From NCBI GenBank assembly GCA_030068075.1, contig CM057824.1:124114414-124178413 (forward strand): DNA of 64,000 nt. The letters run 5' to 3'. This stretch comes from Paguma larvata. Taxonomy: Eukaryota > Chordata > Mammalia > Carnivora > Viverridae. Numbering within the stretch: the stretch's first letter is position 1; each line of letters starts with the position of its first letter. The position numbers and the translations under genes are program-made. Shown here in pieces: positions 22,701 to 34,493 of the stretch. The notes under the pieces are model-generated. The model had not been told where the DNA came from. It saw only the letters and a list, made by a program, of their open reading frames with translations, and did no database searches.

Positions 22701-23617
22701 TGATTTAAATGGTTGGAAAAATATGTTTTAATATTTTGGTAAAATTTTCGATATAATGTTGATCTTTATATCTCAAAGCGGTTATCTCATAATTCCGTTT
22801 TTTCCCTAAAATCGTAAGATTTTCTTCAACAAATCTTCAGTATAAACTAATATATATATAATATATATATTCATATATATAGCTAATATATATGAATGAA
22901 ACATTTTTGTTATTCTTTTCAGAAATGCACACTCTTGAGCCTCTTGGGAAACTGGTTGAAAAGTAAAAATCAGCTGTACTGGAAAAACAGCCCTAAACTG
23001 GTGTGTCCTGACATCTTATTCAACACTTGAAGGACGCATTTGCTATTCTATCTTGCAAAGCCGGCTTTAATTTAATCTAGGAGAAGTAGGAGAAGAAAAA
23101 CTATTTAAAGTATACAAATACTTGCAGTTTCTCCTGAGAAACTCATTATCTTTTAATCTATCCCTTAAAAATGTGACATCTTCTTGAAGAAAACATGTAT
23201 AGTATGTCCGATTAATTAAGCTATTAATTGTTTACTGTATTCTCCACATATAAATAAAAATCTAACACCAATATCACAGGGTATCAAGCTCTGTGTAATA
23301 TGCACTTTGAATTGCTAACTTCTTATATTATACGGCCCGGCATTTGGATTAATGCCATGAATCCGGGGTACTTTCAATTTCCAGAATATGTTTATGCACA
23401 GTCATGTACATCACAAAAGTGTGGAGATAAAATTAATGGAAAATTATACTAAAATATAGTTCTTAAATTGTTTTTCTACATTACTTGGTTAGGAAAAGTA
23501 TCTCTATTTTGCCTGCAAAAATATCACAATGCGTATTTCTGAAATGAATAGATTGCTTGACTCTCAAGGAAAAGAGGGACAAAACAGATTGATCGAAATA
23601 CAAGGTTTACGCTATGG
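22701..23617. other. Unassigned AT-rich stretch with TA-rich palindromic tract
   Basis: The only structure seen is a TA-rich run at about 22849-22897. Otherwise no repeat or gene is recognised. Confidence 0.5.
22849..22897. repeat. TA-rich low-complexity tract
   Basis: Alternating TA runs with self-complementary segments; likely slippage-prone. Confidence 0.85.
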
Positions 23618-24104
23618 CAGGAGTTGTTAACCTTGGGTCCACAGACACCCGAAGAGTTTGCAGATAGAATTCTGGGGGTTGTGATATTGAACAGAGAAAA
23701 AAAATCATCTTTATTTTCACTGACTTTTATAAAAGTGGCCTGCAAGCTACAGAGCTATTAGGAATATTTATACTTTAGTCACTGTAGTATTTTCCTATTG
23801 TATATATTATAGTATATATACAATATATAGGATAATATATTCCTATCTACTTGTTGCAGATACCTCGGCACATCCTTTAGGATCATCGGTATTTTGAAAT
23901 TTTGTTAGTTATTAAACCCACCACTAGATCTTAGAATTTAATGTATTGCTCAAAACCTCCATGTACAAGATACTACATATTTAATCTCATAATAATTTGA
24001 TAACTCTATTTCGAGTTGTTCCGGAAAGTATCTTATTATCAAAACATTATTTCAAGAAAGTGTCTATAAGCTCTACAGAACTTGCAAAGTGGTTGAGAAC
24101 CACA
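23618..24104 (+). mobile_element. hAT-Charlie-type DNA transposon remnant
   Basis: Degraded terminal inverted repeats bound it: caggagttgttaacc on the left and ggttgagaaccac on the right. The left interior has ccttgggtccacagacaccc and catctttattttcactgact, which resemble nonautonomous Charlie elements. Length is about 490 bp. No transposase frame remains, and orientation is nominal. Confidence 0.6.
23799..23824. repeat. TA-rich perfect hairpin
   Basis: ttgtatata and tatatacaa form complementary arms around a short loop, inside the hAT remnant. Confidence 0.85.
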
Positions 24105-24282
24105 CAAATAAAGGTTGATACTCCTTGGGTATTTATCCAAAGGAAACAAAAACACTAACCCAAAGAGATATATGTTCCCCTATGTTCACTGGAGCATTAC
24201 TTACAACAGCCAGACATGGGAGCAACCTAAGTGTCTATTGACAGATGACTAGATAAAAAGAATGTGGTACATATGTGCATGT

Positions 24283-24318
<36 letters not shown>
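24283..24318. repeat. (CA)n microsatellite
   Basis: About 17 CA units within the L1 3' end. Confidence 0.97.
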
Positions 24319-24322
<4 letters not shown>

Positions 24323-24482
24323 CAGAATATTACTTAACCATGAAAAAGAAGCAATTGTTGGCATTTGTGACAGACAATGTGGATGGACCTTAATGGCATT
24401 ATACTCAGTAAAATAAGTCAGATAGAAAAAGACGAATACAATATGATCTCACTTATATGTGGAATCTAAAAAACAAAAACAA

Positions 24483-24702
24483 GGGGTGCTTGGGAGGCTC
24501 AGTTGGCTAAGCATCTGACTTTGGCTTAGGTCTTGATCACGGTTCCTGAGTTCAAGCCCTGAGACCAGCTCTGCACTGTCAATGCGGAGCCTAGTTTGGA
24601 TTCCATGTCTTCCTCTCTCTCTGAACCTCCCCCATTTATGTGTGCTCTCTCTCTCTCTCTCAAAAATAAATAAACATTTAAAAATATTTAAAAAAAAAGA
24701 AA
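24483..24702 (+). mobile_element. Can-SINE nested in L1
   Basis: Head ggggtgcttgggaggctcag, diverged middle, CT tract and tail tcaaaaataaataaacattt. It interrupts the L1 3' UTR after the acttatatgtggaatctaaa block, giving the order L1 first, SINE later. Frames at 24449-24727 and 24582-24797 are its translations. Confidence 0.94.
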
Positions 24703-25092
24703 GAAAACCACAACCTGACAGATACAAAGAACAGATTGGTAGTTGCCAGAGGCAAGGGATGGGAGGTGGGTGGACAAAATGGGTGAAGGTGGTCTAAAGG
24801 AGTAAGTTTCCAGTTATGAAGTAAATAAGTCCTGAGAATGTAATGTTCCCCACTGTGACTATACGTAACATACTACATTTTATATTTGAAAGTTGCTAAG
24901 AAAGTATATCTTAAACGTTCTCATCAGGAGAAAAACGGTGTATTTATGTGTGGTGATCGATTGATGTTAACCAGATATATTGTGGTGATCGCTTTACAAT
25001 GAACAAAACTATGAAATCATTATGTTGTACACCTGAAACTAATATCATGCTATACGCACATTTTACCTCAATTTAAAAAATGAAAAAAAATG

Positions 25093-25924
25093 CAACATAC
25101 ATTGGGACTTTTTTATCGTGGATTACCATAATTAGGATCTTTTAGAAGGAGTCCTGAAGAGATTTCTACAAAAATCACCAATTTTTTCCCTTCGATATAT
25201 AAATAAGATATAAAGTTTCATTCTCAAAAGTCGAAGATCTTTCTGGAATCAACTCAAACATTTTACCCTGTCATTTAGTTGATGTGTTCCTGTCTGAAAT
25301 GTAGATTGATGGTTGACAGCATTGAGGTTATAAATTATGCATGCCAATTTAGTGAACACAATTAAACTGAGGCAGTATGGGTAATTTAAATAATTACACG
25401 TATAAATAGTATTATTAGTCTTGTCAAAATCTGTACCTATACTAAATGTCAGCATTTAATATCAACAAAGGGTGCCAAGGATTTGGGATTTTGCATCAGT
25501 ATGGTGGAGAGACTGATTTCAAGATCAATTACTTGTTAAAATACATTAGCATAAATTTGTCTGACAACTTTTGTTTTTGACTTTTATCTGAAGTTTGTCT
25601 AAGAATATGGAATCTTTGAAGTTTCAGTTATATTTACTAAGCTTATGATGGCACACGAAAGTAAAATATTGGCCATTTATAACACATGGTAATTTACTAT
25701 TTATACTTTTCTATAGTTCTTTTCATTACTTATGATATTTTACTGCATGTGTGTGTATAATATTTTAAATCTACATGTTTTTCTATTATCCACAACATGC
25801 TCTTTGTTGTTATTCTCTCGAGATCCTGTGGTCTACCTAAAGGTGAAGGATAAAGAATTCTTTAGCCAGATTAATTTTTCCCCCAAATACATCACAACAA
25901 CATTCAAAACAAAAAACGAAAATA
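25093..25924. other. Unassigned AT-rich noncoding stretch
   Basis: No gene or repeat recognised. Confidence 0.5.
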
Positions 25925-25934
25925 AAACTTCTAG

Positions 25935-26142
25935 GGGTGTCTGGGAGTCTCAGTTTGTTAAGCATCTGACTCTTGATTTCAGCTCAGGCCCTGATCTCAC
26001 GGTTTCATGATTTCGAGCACCACGTTTGGTTCTGTGCGCAGACAGTGAGGAGCCTTCTTGGGATTTTTCTGCCTCTCTCTCTCTCACTGCCCCTCCCTCA
26101 CTCACACTCTGTCTCCCTCAAAATAAATAAATTTAAAAAAGG
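25935..26142 (+). mobile_element. Can-SINE, + orientation
   Basis: Head ggggtgtctgggagtctcag, CT tract, tail tcaaaataaataaattta. A perfect 10-bp target duplication aaacttctag lies at 25925-25934 and 26143-26152. Confidence 0.95.
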
Positions 26143-26536
26143 AAACTTCTAGATGTGGGACATTCCTATATTAGCAATGAATCATATGTTTCAGTTTGGG
26201 GACTACATTCCTGTGTAGATAGGCTGTGTTGGTTGGCTTTCGGATTTAATATTGATTTGGATTTAATACCAAAGAATTACCATATTAGCAGAATATTCCT
26301 AAAGATTATGATAGCATTTTAATAACTAAGCAGTGGAGGAAAAAATGGCTCAAAGAGCTTAGACAATATTGCAGTCCAGCTGAAGTTAATATAGGGTAAA
26401 TTATGTAGAGTAAAAATTCACTTGGGTAAAATGAAATTCACTTTCAAATTAGGTGACTTAGTAAAAATAGGTTGTTAGCAATTTTAACCCATTTAATTTA
26501 TATTTACAGAAGGCCAAGTATGTCTTCAGCTGAAAA

Positions 26537-26577
<41 letters not shown>
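26537..26577. repeat. (CA)n microsatellite
   Basis: An uninterrupted run of about 20 CA units. Confidence 0.98.
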
Positions 26578-26582
<5 letters not shown>

Positions 26583-27178
26583 CCTCTATATAAGATATCT
26601 TGATTTTATATCATACAGTGTGTAATGTTTCCCAAAGTATGTTTTTTTTACTTAAAAAACAATCTTAAAGGTTTTCTTGTTAAATATTAATTTTATATAT
26701 TTTTACCATGCTTTTCAACAAAGATGTTTTGTGCATATTTTAAATTTAAACAATAAAAATTGTAAAGTCAGCTATGAAAATTATTAATGCCTAATATGTC
26801 CTCTACAAGACTTTAAATAAGTATAATGATGAGAACATTAAAATTTTAAATTACACTGAACAAGTTAGAAGACTATTTGAAATGCAGAAACAAATCCATT
26901 AAATGGGAATTTATTAGATTCTTTCCTTAATCATTGCCTTTAATTATGCTCATCTGGGATTTTTCTACCAAGTTGATAATTATATCTATACATAATACTG
27001 TCATATGCTGTTGCAAACTCACATATAGTTCAGTCTCTAAGTGAGTGATACAGATAGAAATCTATATGGTTTCTTGAAAAGAGAAAGATCAAATGTAATC
27101 TGAGAATAGGGTGAACTCATCAATGGATAAACACTGTAGAAAGAAGGAGGAGACTTCACAATCCAATGTCCATGCATG

Positions 27179-27181
<3 letters not shown>

Positions 27182-27218
<37 letters not shown>

Positions 27219-27224
27219 CACACC
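27182..27224. repeat. (CA)n microsatellite
   Basis: A pure CA run followed by CTCA variants. It produces the Cys/Val-rich minus frame at 27037-27252. Confidence 0.97.
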
Positions 27225-27893
27225 ATGGACACATTTTAGTACTTTGGAGCATTGCAATTTTATAAATGATAATATACTATAAGTAATCATTCGATAACTC
27301 TATAAAGTAAGTAAAATCAGTCATCTCCACTCAGTAATTAAGTTGGCTCAGATATGGAATTAGATGGAATTGCCCATGGCAAATGAGTGGGAAAGGCATG
27401 ACTACCTCTCCACCATGTGCCGTATGCTGTCTACCACACAGTGCAAGGAAGATAGAAAGAGGGAATGTGTAAAGATTGTGTATAATGAAGACTATGTTTT
27501 AAAGGAATGACTTAAAGAAAAAAAATATTTTCTGAAATTGATAGAAGTCATTCAAATTAAAGAAAAAAATAATTCATTTATTCAATTGGGCATCTACCAC
27601 GGACTGTTGAGGTCACAGGGTGAGGCCTATCAATATGCATATCTCTCTACCTACCATCTGAGCACCAGACTTCAAGTTCACTTTCTTGGTTGCTCTCTGA
27701 GGACTGTCCGTGTGTAGCCTGTACTAACTGGGATTTTTTTTTTTTCATCTGTACATGGTGAGCCTATCTTAAATAACCTTACACATAGCTACTCATAGTC
27801 CATGACAGAGTCCTAAATATCTGCTCATAGTTCATGACAAATGCTTACAATTATTCTTTCAAGCAAATTCAGGAGGAAATTATATTATCTAAT

Positions 27894-28115
27894 ACTGTGT
27901 GATCCAATATTGTAGCTACCATCACATGCGGCTGTTGACTCTGGCCAGTCCATACTGAGATGTGCTGCAAATGTAAAATACATACTATAGATTTAAGGCT
28001 TTGAAAATACTGGACTAAATAAAATCTGAACTTATCTTCTACCCTTTTTAAAATGTGACTACAAAATATACTTAAAATAATATATGAATCACATATTACA
28101 ATTTATTGGATAACA
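27894..28115 (+). mobile_element. hAT-type nonautonomous DNA transposon
   Basis: Blocks typical of a MER hAT element: gtgatccaatattgtagcta, gccagtccatactgagatgt, gctgcaaatgtaaaatacat, and a right end with atgaatcacatattacaatt then ttattggataac. Diverged; orientation nominal. Confidence 0.6.
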
Positions 28116-28235
28116 AGGTGTAGAGAAAAGGAATTCGAGGACTGAAAACTAGGCCTAATCTCTAAAATCCCAGACCATGAATGGGTCTTAATCCAGACAG
28201 ATAATCTCGATGAGAGCCACCTGAAGATGAAAAAA

Positions 28236-28441
28236 CTGGGTGTCTGAGTGGCTTAGTTGGGTAAGCATCTGATTCTTGAATTTTGACTCAGGTCATGATC
28301 TCATGATTGGTGAGATTGAGGCCAATGTGGGACTCTGTGCTGACAACACAGAGACCGCTTGGGGTTCTCTCTCTCCCTCCGTCTCTCTCCTTCTTCGCAG
28401 CTCTCAAAATAAGTAAATAAACATTATAAAATGTTTTTATA
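28236..28441 (+). mobile_element. Can-SINE, + orientation
   Basis: Head gggtgtctgagtggcttagt, tcatgatctcatga block, CT tract, and tail aagtaaataaacattata. Imperfect target duplications agatgaaaaaac / aaatgagaaaac. Confidence 0.93.
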
Positions 28442-28668
28442 AAATGAGAAAACCTCACATTCTTCTACTAACACTATTGTAAATAACAAGTATAATTATG
28501 GCTACAACAGGTCATCCACAAATTACAATCTGCAGAAAAGTTCCTGAATGACCATTTGAATGTGCCTTTTGCTATACACATAGTTAAGATACCTGAGCTG
28601 TATACTTTTGCTTTAGATGGTTAGTTTTTTTCAAAGCAACACTCTCATTTTGCAATCATCCTGAACAC

Positions 28669-28878
28669 TTTATTTATTTAAATTTATTTATTTGTTTATT
28701 TTGAAAGATTGAGCTTGAGCTTGGTAGGGGCAGAGAGAGGGAGAAGGAAAGAATCCCAAGCAGGCTTGAAGCTGTCAGCACAGAGCCTGAGGCAGGGCTC
28801 ACTCAGGAACCGTGGGATCATGACATGAGCTGAAACCAAGAGCTTGTTACTTAACTGGCTGAGCCACCCAGGTGCCCC
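28669..28878 (-). mobile_element. Can-SINE, minus strand
   Basis: Tail of TTTA units, GA-rich tract, gggatcatgacatgagctga and head end gccacccaggtgcccc. Target duplications atcctgaacac / atcctggacac at about 28658 and 28879. Confidence 0.94.
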
Positions 28879-29484
28879 ATCCTGGACACCTCAAAAAAAA
28901 CTCATAGTAGGTAAGGAATATCTTAAGGAAACATTTCAATTATTTTGATATACCTCCAATTCACTACTGAATGCATCAAATCTAAGTACGGCTGTATTAC
29001 TTTTTCTATCCAGTTAAGGACACTAGGGGGAGTCTCAGAGAATTACACGGTTTTGAGAAAATCCTTTCTCTCTGTTAATAAGAACAATTTAACATAATTA
29101 TGCTATTTTCCCCAAATACTCAAAGAATTATAAAAAATAAAAGAAATCTCCATTAGAGCCTTGAACTTATGCATTAGATTGCTGTTGAGAATTATTTCAA
29201 TACATATATACACACATACAGACATGTATACTAATGTACACACAGACCTCATGCACATTTTCCCAATTACTGATAAATTTTGCCAAACATACCTGAAATA
29301 CAAACAACCACATGTGCATAGCCCAACTAACAAACTGATCTCATGGTTTTCCAAATGTACAAACTGATTGAACCTTTATAATCAGGCATATACTGTGTTA
29401 TCTTTCCTCCCCTTGGCAATAATAGCATCCTTTGGAGAATTTTGTTAGATATGAGGGTTCTTAGTTAATTACCATGAATTTAAT
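28879..29484. other. Unassigned noncoding stretch
   Basis: No repeat or gene recognised. Opposing frames at 29103-29354 (minus) and 29161-29367 (plus) lie over the same CA/TA-rich DNA and have no recognisable product. Confidence 0.5.
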
Positions 29485-29670
29485 CAATAATTCTCAAAAT
29501 GTGGTCCCTGAAATGAGCACGAACACCGTCATCTGGGAACTTTGGAAATGCAAATTCAGCCTCCCTGCCCCAGACATACCAAATAAGAAATTTGAAGTAG
29601 GACCCAAAATTCTGTTTTAACTAATCTTACAGGATGATTTTGTTTCTTGCTAAAGTTTGAGAACCATTGG
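29485..29670 (-). mobile_element. MER5A hAT-type DNA transposon
   Basis: Nearly full length, about 186 bp. It shows ttctcaaaatgtggtccctg, ggaaatgcaaattcagcctc, ctgccccagacatacc, attctgttttaactaatctt, and the right terminus ctaaagtttgagaaccattg, which is complementary to the left end. Confidence 0.9.
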
Positions 29671-30317
29671 ATTAGGGGGAGATTTCACAGTGTAATAAAG
29701 TAAGAAAAATTTTAGTGAGCTAAAATGAAATCAGCATTTATCAGGTTAACATGGCATTGAAATGCAAAACTAAAATTCACAAAATCCCTAAAGAGTATTA
29801 AAAGTTTTCCTTAAAGGAATAAACACATCACAAAAAATGAAAATCTCCCTCTATTTCTACTTTTATGATTTTCTGTCCTTGCTCAGAAGAGAAACCGTGA
29901 GTCCATGAATAGAAAGACAGCAAGGCCAGCAATTCCATCTGGGCTTGGAACAGTGCCTGGCATTATGCAATTGTTAGCTGCTATTATTATTTTCTTTGTT
30001 GGTTTCATTGTTATTGTTTCCTCTGCTGGATGGCAAATTCCTAAAGGGTGTTCACAAGGTGATAAACAAAGTGCTGTTGAATGTGAAAAAAAAGTCTTGT
30101 GATAAAGTATTTTTATTTCTATGATACAATGTGAAATATGTTTACCAATGGTTTAAGCACTAGGCTTTGAGAATACTGAGGATTAAAATTCTACAAAAGG
30201 ACAGCTTGGAAATTTCCCCTGAGGTGCCACTTGAATGGTAGAAAAGATAGCATATTATTAGCAAGGGAAGGTGGCTATAATATGTACATGGGTGTGTGTG
30301 GCAGTGGCAAAAACAGG
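29671..30317. other. Unassigned stretch with a MIR 3' end
   Basis: A sense MIR 3' end is visible at about 29945-29998 (gaacagtgcctggcattatg, gttagctgctattattattt). The 65-codon frame at 29905-30102 has a hydrophobic middle but overlaps this MIR and is not called a gene. Confidence 0.45.
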
Positions 30318-30727
30318 AGTTGTCTTGGCTTCCTAGGACTGCCATAACGGAGTGCCAGGGCCTGGGTGGTTTCAACAGCACACATTAATGTGGAAACCAG
30401 AAATCCAAATCAAGATTTCGGCAGGGTTGATTCACGGCAAGGGCTGTGAGGGAAGAATCTGCTCCAGGCCTCTTTCCTTGGTTTTATAGACGGCTGTCTT
30501 CTCCCTGTTCTTTTACAGCATCTTTCCTCAGTGCTTCTTTCTCCATTCAAAGCTCTACCTTTTATAAGGACACCAGTCATGTCAGATTAGTGCCCCCTGC
30601 CCGCCGTAATGACCTCATTTTAACTTTATTCTCTAAAGACCCTATCTCCAGATAGCTCCATTCTGAGGTACTAAGGGGTAGGACTTCATGAATTTTGAGA
30701 GCAGTGCCAGAATTCAACCCATAGCAG
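30318..30727 (-). mobile_element. MLT1 (ERVL-MaLR) LTR, minus strand
   Basis: A solo LTR of about 410 bp, antisense. Landmarks: ggcttcctaggactgccata, ggcagggttgattcacggca, cttataaggacaccagtcat (as ttttataaggacaccagtca near 30560), aatgacctcattttaacttt, gaccctatctccagatagct, and attctgaggtactaaggggt. Internal MaLR sequence is absent, consistent with LTR-LTR recombination long ago. Confidence 0.85.
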
Positions 30728-30750
30728 GATAATGCATCATTATGAGATTT

Positions 30751-30756
30751 TGTTGT

Positions 30757-30795
<39 letters not shown>

Positions 30796-30963
30796 TTTGG
30801 GGAGGGCACTGAAGAGGCAGAGAGAGGAGAGAGAGAATCTCGAGCAAGCTCCACGCCATTAGCACAGAGCCCAATGGGGGGTTCAAATTCACGAACCTGA
30901 GATCATGACCTGAGCTGAAATCAAAAATTGATTACTTAACTGACTGAGCCACCCAGGCACCCC
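30751..30963 (-). mobile_element. Can-SINE, minus strand, with (TTTA)n tail
   Basis: The A-tail has become about 11 TTTA units (30754-30798), followed by a GA tract, gagatcatgacctgagctga and the head end gccacccaggcacccc. Target duplications tcattatgagattt / tcattgtgagattt at 30737-30750 and 30964-30977. Confidence 0.96.
30754..30798. repeat. (TTTA)n microsatellite in a SINE tail
   Basis: A tetranucleotide run of about 11 units derived from the poly-A tail of the SINE. Confidence 0.96.
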
Positions 30964-30977
30964 TCATTGTGAGATTT

Positions 30978-31213
30978 CCTAATATGGCTTTCTGGGGACC
31001 TCAGGCAATAAGGATGGAATGGGAAAAAAGTGAGATCTGCAAAGGCTTGAGTCACCAGTCACATCAAAAGTCTGCTTAAACAGAAGCTAGGAAGAGGTTT
31101 GAGAGACTAAGTCAGGAGAGAATTCAACAGCTATCTGAGATGAAGAAATGTGATTAGGTGTTTTTTTTAGGTAAAGGAATAAAGAACATGAAGTCACTTA
31201 AAAATAACCTCTA
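30978..31213 (-). mobile_element. L2 LINE remnant, minus strand (left piece)
   Basis: A diverged antisense L2 segment that continues beyond the Can-SINE at 31217-31429. The call rests mainly on the better-preserved right piece. Confidence 0.4.
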
Positions 31214-31216
31214 GGA

Positions 31217-31429
31217 GTGTCTGAGTGGCTCAGTCGGTTAAGTATCTGACTTTGGCTCAGGTCATGATTTCACAGTTTGTGGGTTAGAGCCCTGCATCAG
31301 GCTCTGTGCTAATGGCTCAGAGCCTAGAGCCTGCTTTGGATTCTGTGCCTCCCTCTCCTCTCTCCGTTCTCCCCCCACTCACACTCTGTCTCTCTCTCTC
31401 TTAAATAAATAAACGTTAATTTTTTTTAA
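31217..31429 (+). mobile_element. Can-SINE, + orientation, 16-bp perfect TSD
   Basis: Head gtgtctgagtggctcagtcg, catgatttcacagtttgtgg, CT tract, and tail taaataaataaacgttaat. Exact target duplications aaaataacctctagga lie at 31201-31216 and 31430-31445. It interrupts an L2. Confidence 0.97.
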
Positions 31430-31445
31430 AAAATAACCTCTAGGA

Positions 31446-31870
31446 TTTTATTTGGGTTCACTATTAAATGGTGATTATAATAGAGAAACATAATAATGTG
31501 TATAGGAAATAAGGTATGGAATAAAATTTGGATCCAATGTTCAATTAGAAGTAAAAACCATTGTATTAGAGGAAATATGGGGCTAGGAATCTCAAGTTAG
31601 CACAGAGCAGGTATCGAAATCATGGAAATAAATACGAGCACTCAGTAGAATTTAGGGGAAGGGTGAAAATAAGTTGAGTGGGAAACACTGAAAAAATTAA
31701 CATCTAAGAATTAGTATCCATAAAGGAGACTGCAAAAGTCCGAGAAAGTGGTGAGGAGGAGGAATGCTGGCCTGTGAATTGAATTGTGAAAACCTTAGAA
31801 GAAGAAAGTCCAGAAAGTAGACAGTTAAATGTTGAAATGCTGTGAAAAGTCAGAGAAAGGGCCACTCTAT
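31446..31870 (-). mobile_element. L2 LINE remnant, minus strand (right piece)
   Basis: Antisense L2 blocks: gaatctcaagttagcacaga near 31587, aaaggagactgcaaaagtcc near 31722, and ttaaatgttgaaatgctgtg near 31826. The minus frame 31704-32024 lies over it and the GT repeat. Confidence 0.5.
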
Positions 31871-31942
31871 TTGGTAATTTGACATCTAATGATAGCTGTG
31901 TACAATGATCCAGAAAGTATCTAAATATCTGTGTAAGAGTAA

Positions 31943-31968
31943 GTGTGTGCGTGTGTGTGTGTGTGTGA
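31943..31968. repeat. (GT)n microsatellite
   Basis: A run of about 12 GT units with one GC interruption at its start. Confidence 0.95.
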
Positions 31969-32059
31969 TTGTGTACATTTATGTCACATATTAGAGCTAC
32001 ATAACACTCTGGGGGAGAGTTCATCTTAATATTCCTTAGTCCCCATTGTACTGGAGTAC

Positions 32060-32200
32060 AGAGCTGTCAACCTTATTTGCTAATTCATTTGCTCGACCAA
32101 ATATTTAAAAGGCATCTATCATGAGTCAGACACTGAGATAAACCCTGGAAGTACACAGTTAAAGTATTACAGCCTCTATCCTCAGGGAGCTTTCAAATTC
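32060..32200 (-). mobile_element. L2 LINE 3' end, minus strand
   Basis: Antisense L2 terminus: attcatttgctcgaccaaat, atttaaaaggcatctatcat, gataaaccctggaagtacac, and ctatcctcagggagctttca. Confidence 0.65.
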
Positions 32201-33229
32201 ATGTGTTATTTACATTAACAGAGGGGTGTGTAAGGTGCCCATTCGTTGCCTCCTGCCACTCTAGGAAACCAAACTTGCCTTTTTTGTTTTTTTTGCCTGC
32301 AGCTGAGTTCTATGCTTTAACAAACAAGTCAACTGTTATTTATTTATTTTTTAAAATACTTCCCAAGTTAAAATTTTATAATATATTGTTGTGACTTTTC
32401 TTGACATTTTAGTTTCTCTGTAGTGAGGAAGTAGATAAAAATATAGAGTTGTCATAAGATAGCAGTCTACAGGCTACCAAATCTCCTAACAGGTTCAAAT
32501 GTCAGGGAAAGTTTCTAGCCAATGTTTGTGTTATCGGTAGTGATTTACAGAGATTTTGAACCCGCTTTTACCCAGTTCACCATACGCTACGATCACTGCT
32601 GTTTTAAATAGGATTCCAACAATAATTACCTTCATGACTACCGTGATTCCAAGTAGAAAACCACAAATCTAAGGCCTCAAATATCTCCCATCATGAATTG
32701 GAAAGCATTTTCTTGAATTTATTTGTATATACTGAAGTAAATCAAATGAATCTCTGCAAATTGTTCTGGTCAGAATATTAAGATTTTGTTTTGTTCTCAA
32801 TTTGTTTTATATATTCTTTCTTCTCTTTTTGTTTGTATTGTTTGAGGAGGTAGGATTTTGAAAATTTTACAAGTAATATCACAAACTATGTGTACAATTA
32901 CAACTGACTGTTAAAAAATGTATGGCATGACGGTTTTCTGTTTTGCGAAGTGATTTTTAAAAAATTGGATTTTCTCTTGCATCCTAGTAATAGAGTTCAT
33001 TCTTCCTGAATATATATCCTTTCATAAATACTACTAACGGGCCAAAAAGCTGGCATTTAAATGTCATTACTATAAATAAACCATAAAATCTGATGCCTGA
33101 TTTGAAGTTTCAATATTATAGAGTAACTGGAGAAGAATTATTTTTACAGGAGATGAGCAATTTGAGATTTATGGTACCAATGATCTCTCTCTTTTAAGAA
33201 CCTCAACTAATTTAATTAAAGGTTAAGGA
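32201..33229. other. Unassigned AT-rich noncoding stretch
   Basis: No gene or repeat recognised. A pyrimidine run followed by tgcctgcag near 32277-32302 resembles a splice acceptor, but no open exon follows. Confidence 0.45.
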
Positions 33230-34045
33230 TAAAAGCCAAACTAATTGTGTCCTCAGGAAGGGTTAGCGACACCACCATTTTCCTGGTCACTTTGACCAAA
33301 AATCTGGAAGTCACCTTTGACCTATCCTATGCCCTATCAATCACCAAGTAGTATGTCTTCTTCACAATAACTCATTTCTGTTCTATTAGGCTAGTCCAGG
33401 CCATACCCATCATACACTTTCATTACTACTGTTTAACATGAATTAAAATTAGAGGAAAATTCTGAAAATACATCTTGAAAATTATAGCAGATATCATAAA
33501 ACTTTATAAATTTATTATGTTTTCTTAACTGATATTTTCTTCATCCTCTTTCAGTTGAAGGGCTGAAGAGTATAATGAGTGAATTTTGTATGAGCTAAGG
33601 TTAAAATCTTTTGTCTAACATTTGAAACAATGGGGTAGCTGATTTTATTCTGCCCACTTAATATCGTTTCATCTCGATTACTCGTCATAGCTAATTCTGC
33701 CCTTCATAATTCTTGTACTTCCCAGAACCTTCTCCTCTTACCATCTGGGTATCCAGTTTGCCCATTCATAATGTATGCCGCTTTTAATTTCCACTGAACC
33801 ACTTCTTACACATTAAAAACAACGAAAAAAATTGTACTGCAAGTGAGGTCCTTTTGGCTAAGCCCAGCCTATCACATATTTTCTCTTTGCTTAAATATAA
33901 ACCTATACTATGCAAATTAGCAATCACATCTCTATTTCCTTACATAAGGTTTTCTTGCTTTTTCATGAATTTATACTATGTTCTCAATTACTAGACCTTG
34001 TGAGTACCTCAAGGGCAGTGACCCTAAACATTGCCACATCAACTA
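33230..34045 (+). mobile_element. L2 LINE remnant, + strand
   Basis: Sense L2 pattern: aaaaatctggaagtcacctt, tttgacctatcctatgccct, tatcaatcaccaagtagtat, and a 3' tagaccttgtgagtacctca then agggcagtgaccc. The middle (33430-33650) is too diverged to follow. Confidence 0.5.
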
Positions 34046-34493
34046 CAATTGTCACATTTCTTGTGAACTACGTTTTTTTGAAAGCTTTGTTAACCAACTA
34101 TACTTAAAAACCAAATGGTTACATTTTTTGCATTAGATAATAAGAATTACTACTCTGTGATGATACTATTCCAGACTTGAGACAAGACTCATGCTTTATC
34201 CATTCAACTTGCAGAAATTTTAAAACTACCCCAAGCACTCTTATGTTTTACCTCTTAGAATTTTTTAAGCCTTTGGGGTTATGGCTAGAGCTAAGGGTCA
34301 CTTCTTAGATTTGTTATTCTCTCAGCAATTAGCAACATTTCACGTGTTTAGTAGAGGTTTAATGATGCCTAGCCCTAATGGCTCTTAACGGGACTGACAA
34401 GCAAGAGAATAACCCTACAACCTCAGACATCAAAGGTAGTTGTGGTTTAAAGAAGGTTATGTTTTTTTTCAAATGTGGGCCTAACTTTAAAAA
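34046..34493. other. Unassigned noncoding stretch
   Basis: Nothing recognised. Confidence 0.45.

Larger units (their letters stand above)
24118..25092 (+). mobile_element. L1 3' end (L1MA/L1MB-like)
   Basis: Classic L1 3' blocks: tgggtatttatccaaaggaa, acaacagccagacatgggag, gacaatgtggatggacctta, acttatatgtggaatctaaa, agattggtagttgccagagg and tgttgtacacctgaaactaa, ending in an A-rich tail at about 25074-25090. It is split by a (CA)n tract and by a Can-SINE at 24483-24702, so it predates both. Confidence 0.88.
26153..27893. other. Mostly unassigned stretch with two (CA)n tracts
   Basis: No gene. Two CA microsatellites are listed separately. A weak MIR-like antisense pattern is possible at about 27285-27430. 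A short imperfect direct repeat (ctactcatagtccatgaca / ctgctcatagttcatgaca) is seen at about 27790 and 27822. Confidence 0.4.

Noticed and set aside
26537..27224. Regular short repeats considered as a CRISPR-like array
   Set aside because: They are simple CA dinucleotide microsatellites without spacers, in a mammalian genome.
29905..30102. 65-codon frame with a hydrophobic middle, resembling a small membrane protein
   Set aside because: The hydrophobic segment is encoded by the MIR 3' end and adjoining ATT/TTT-rich DNA. No promoter or conservation evidence.
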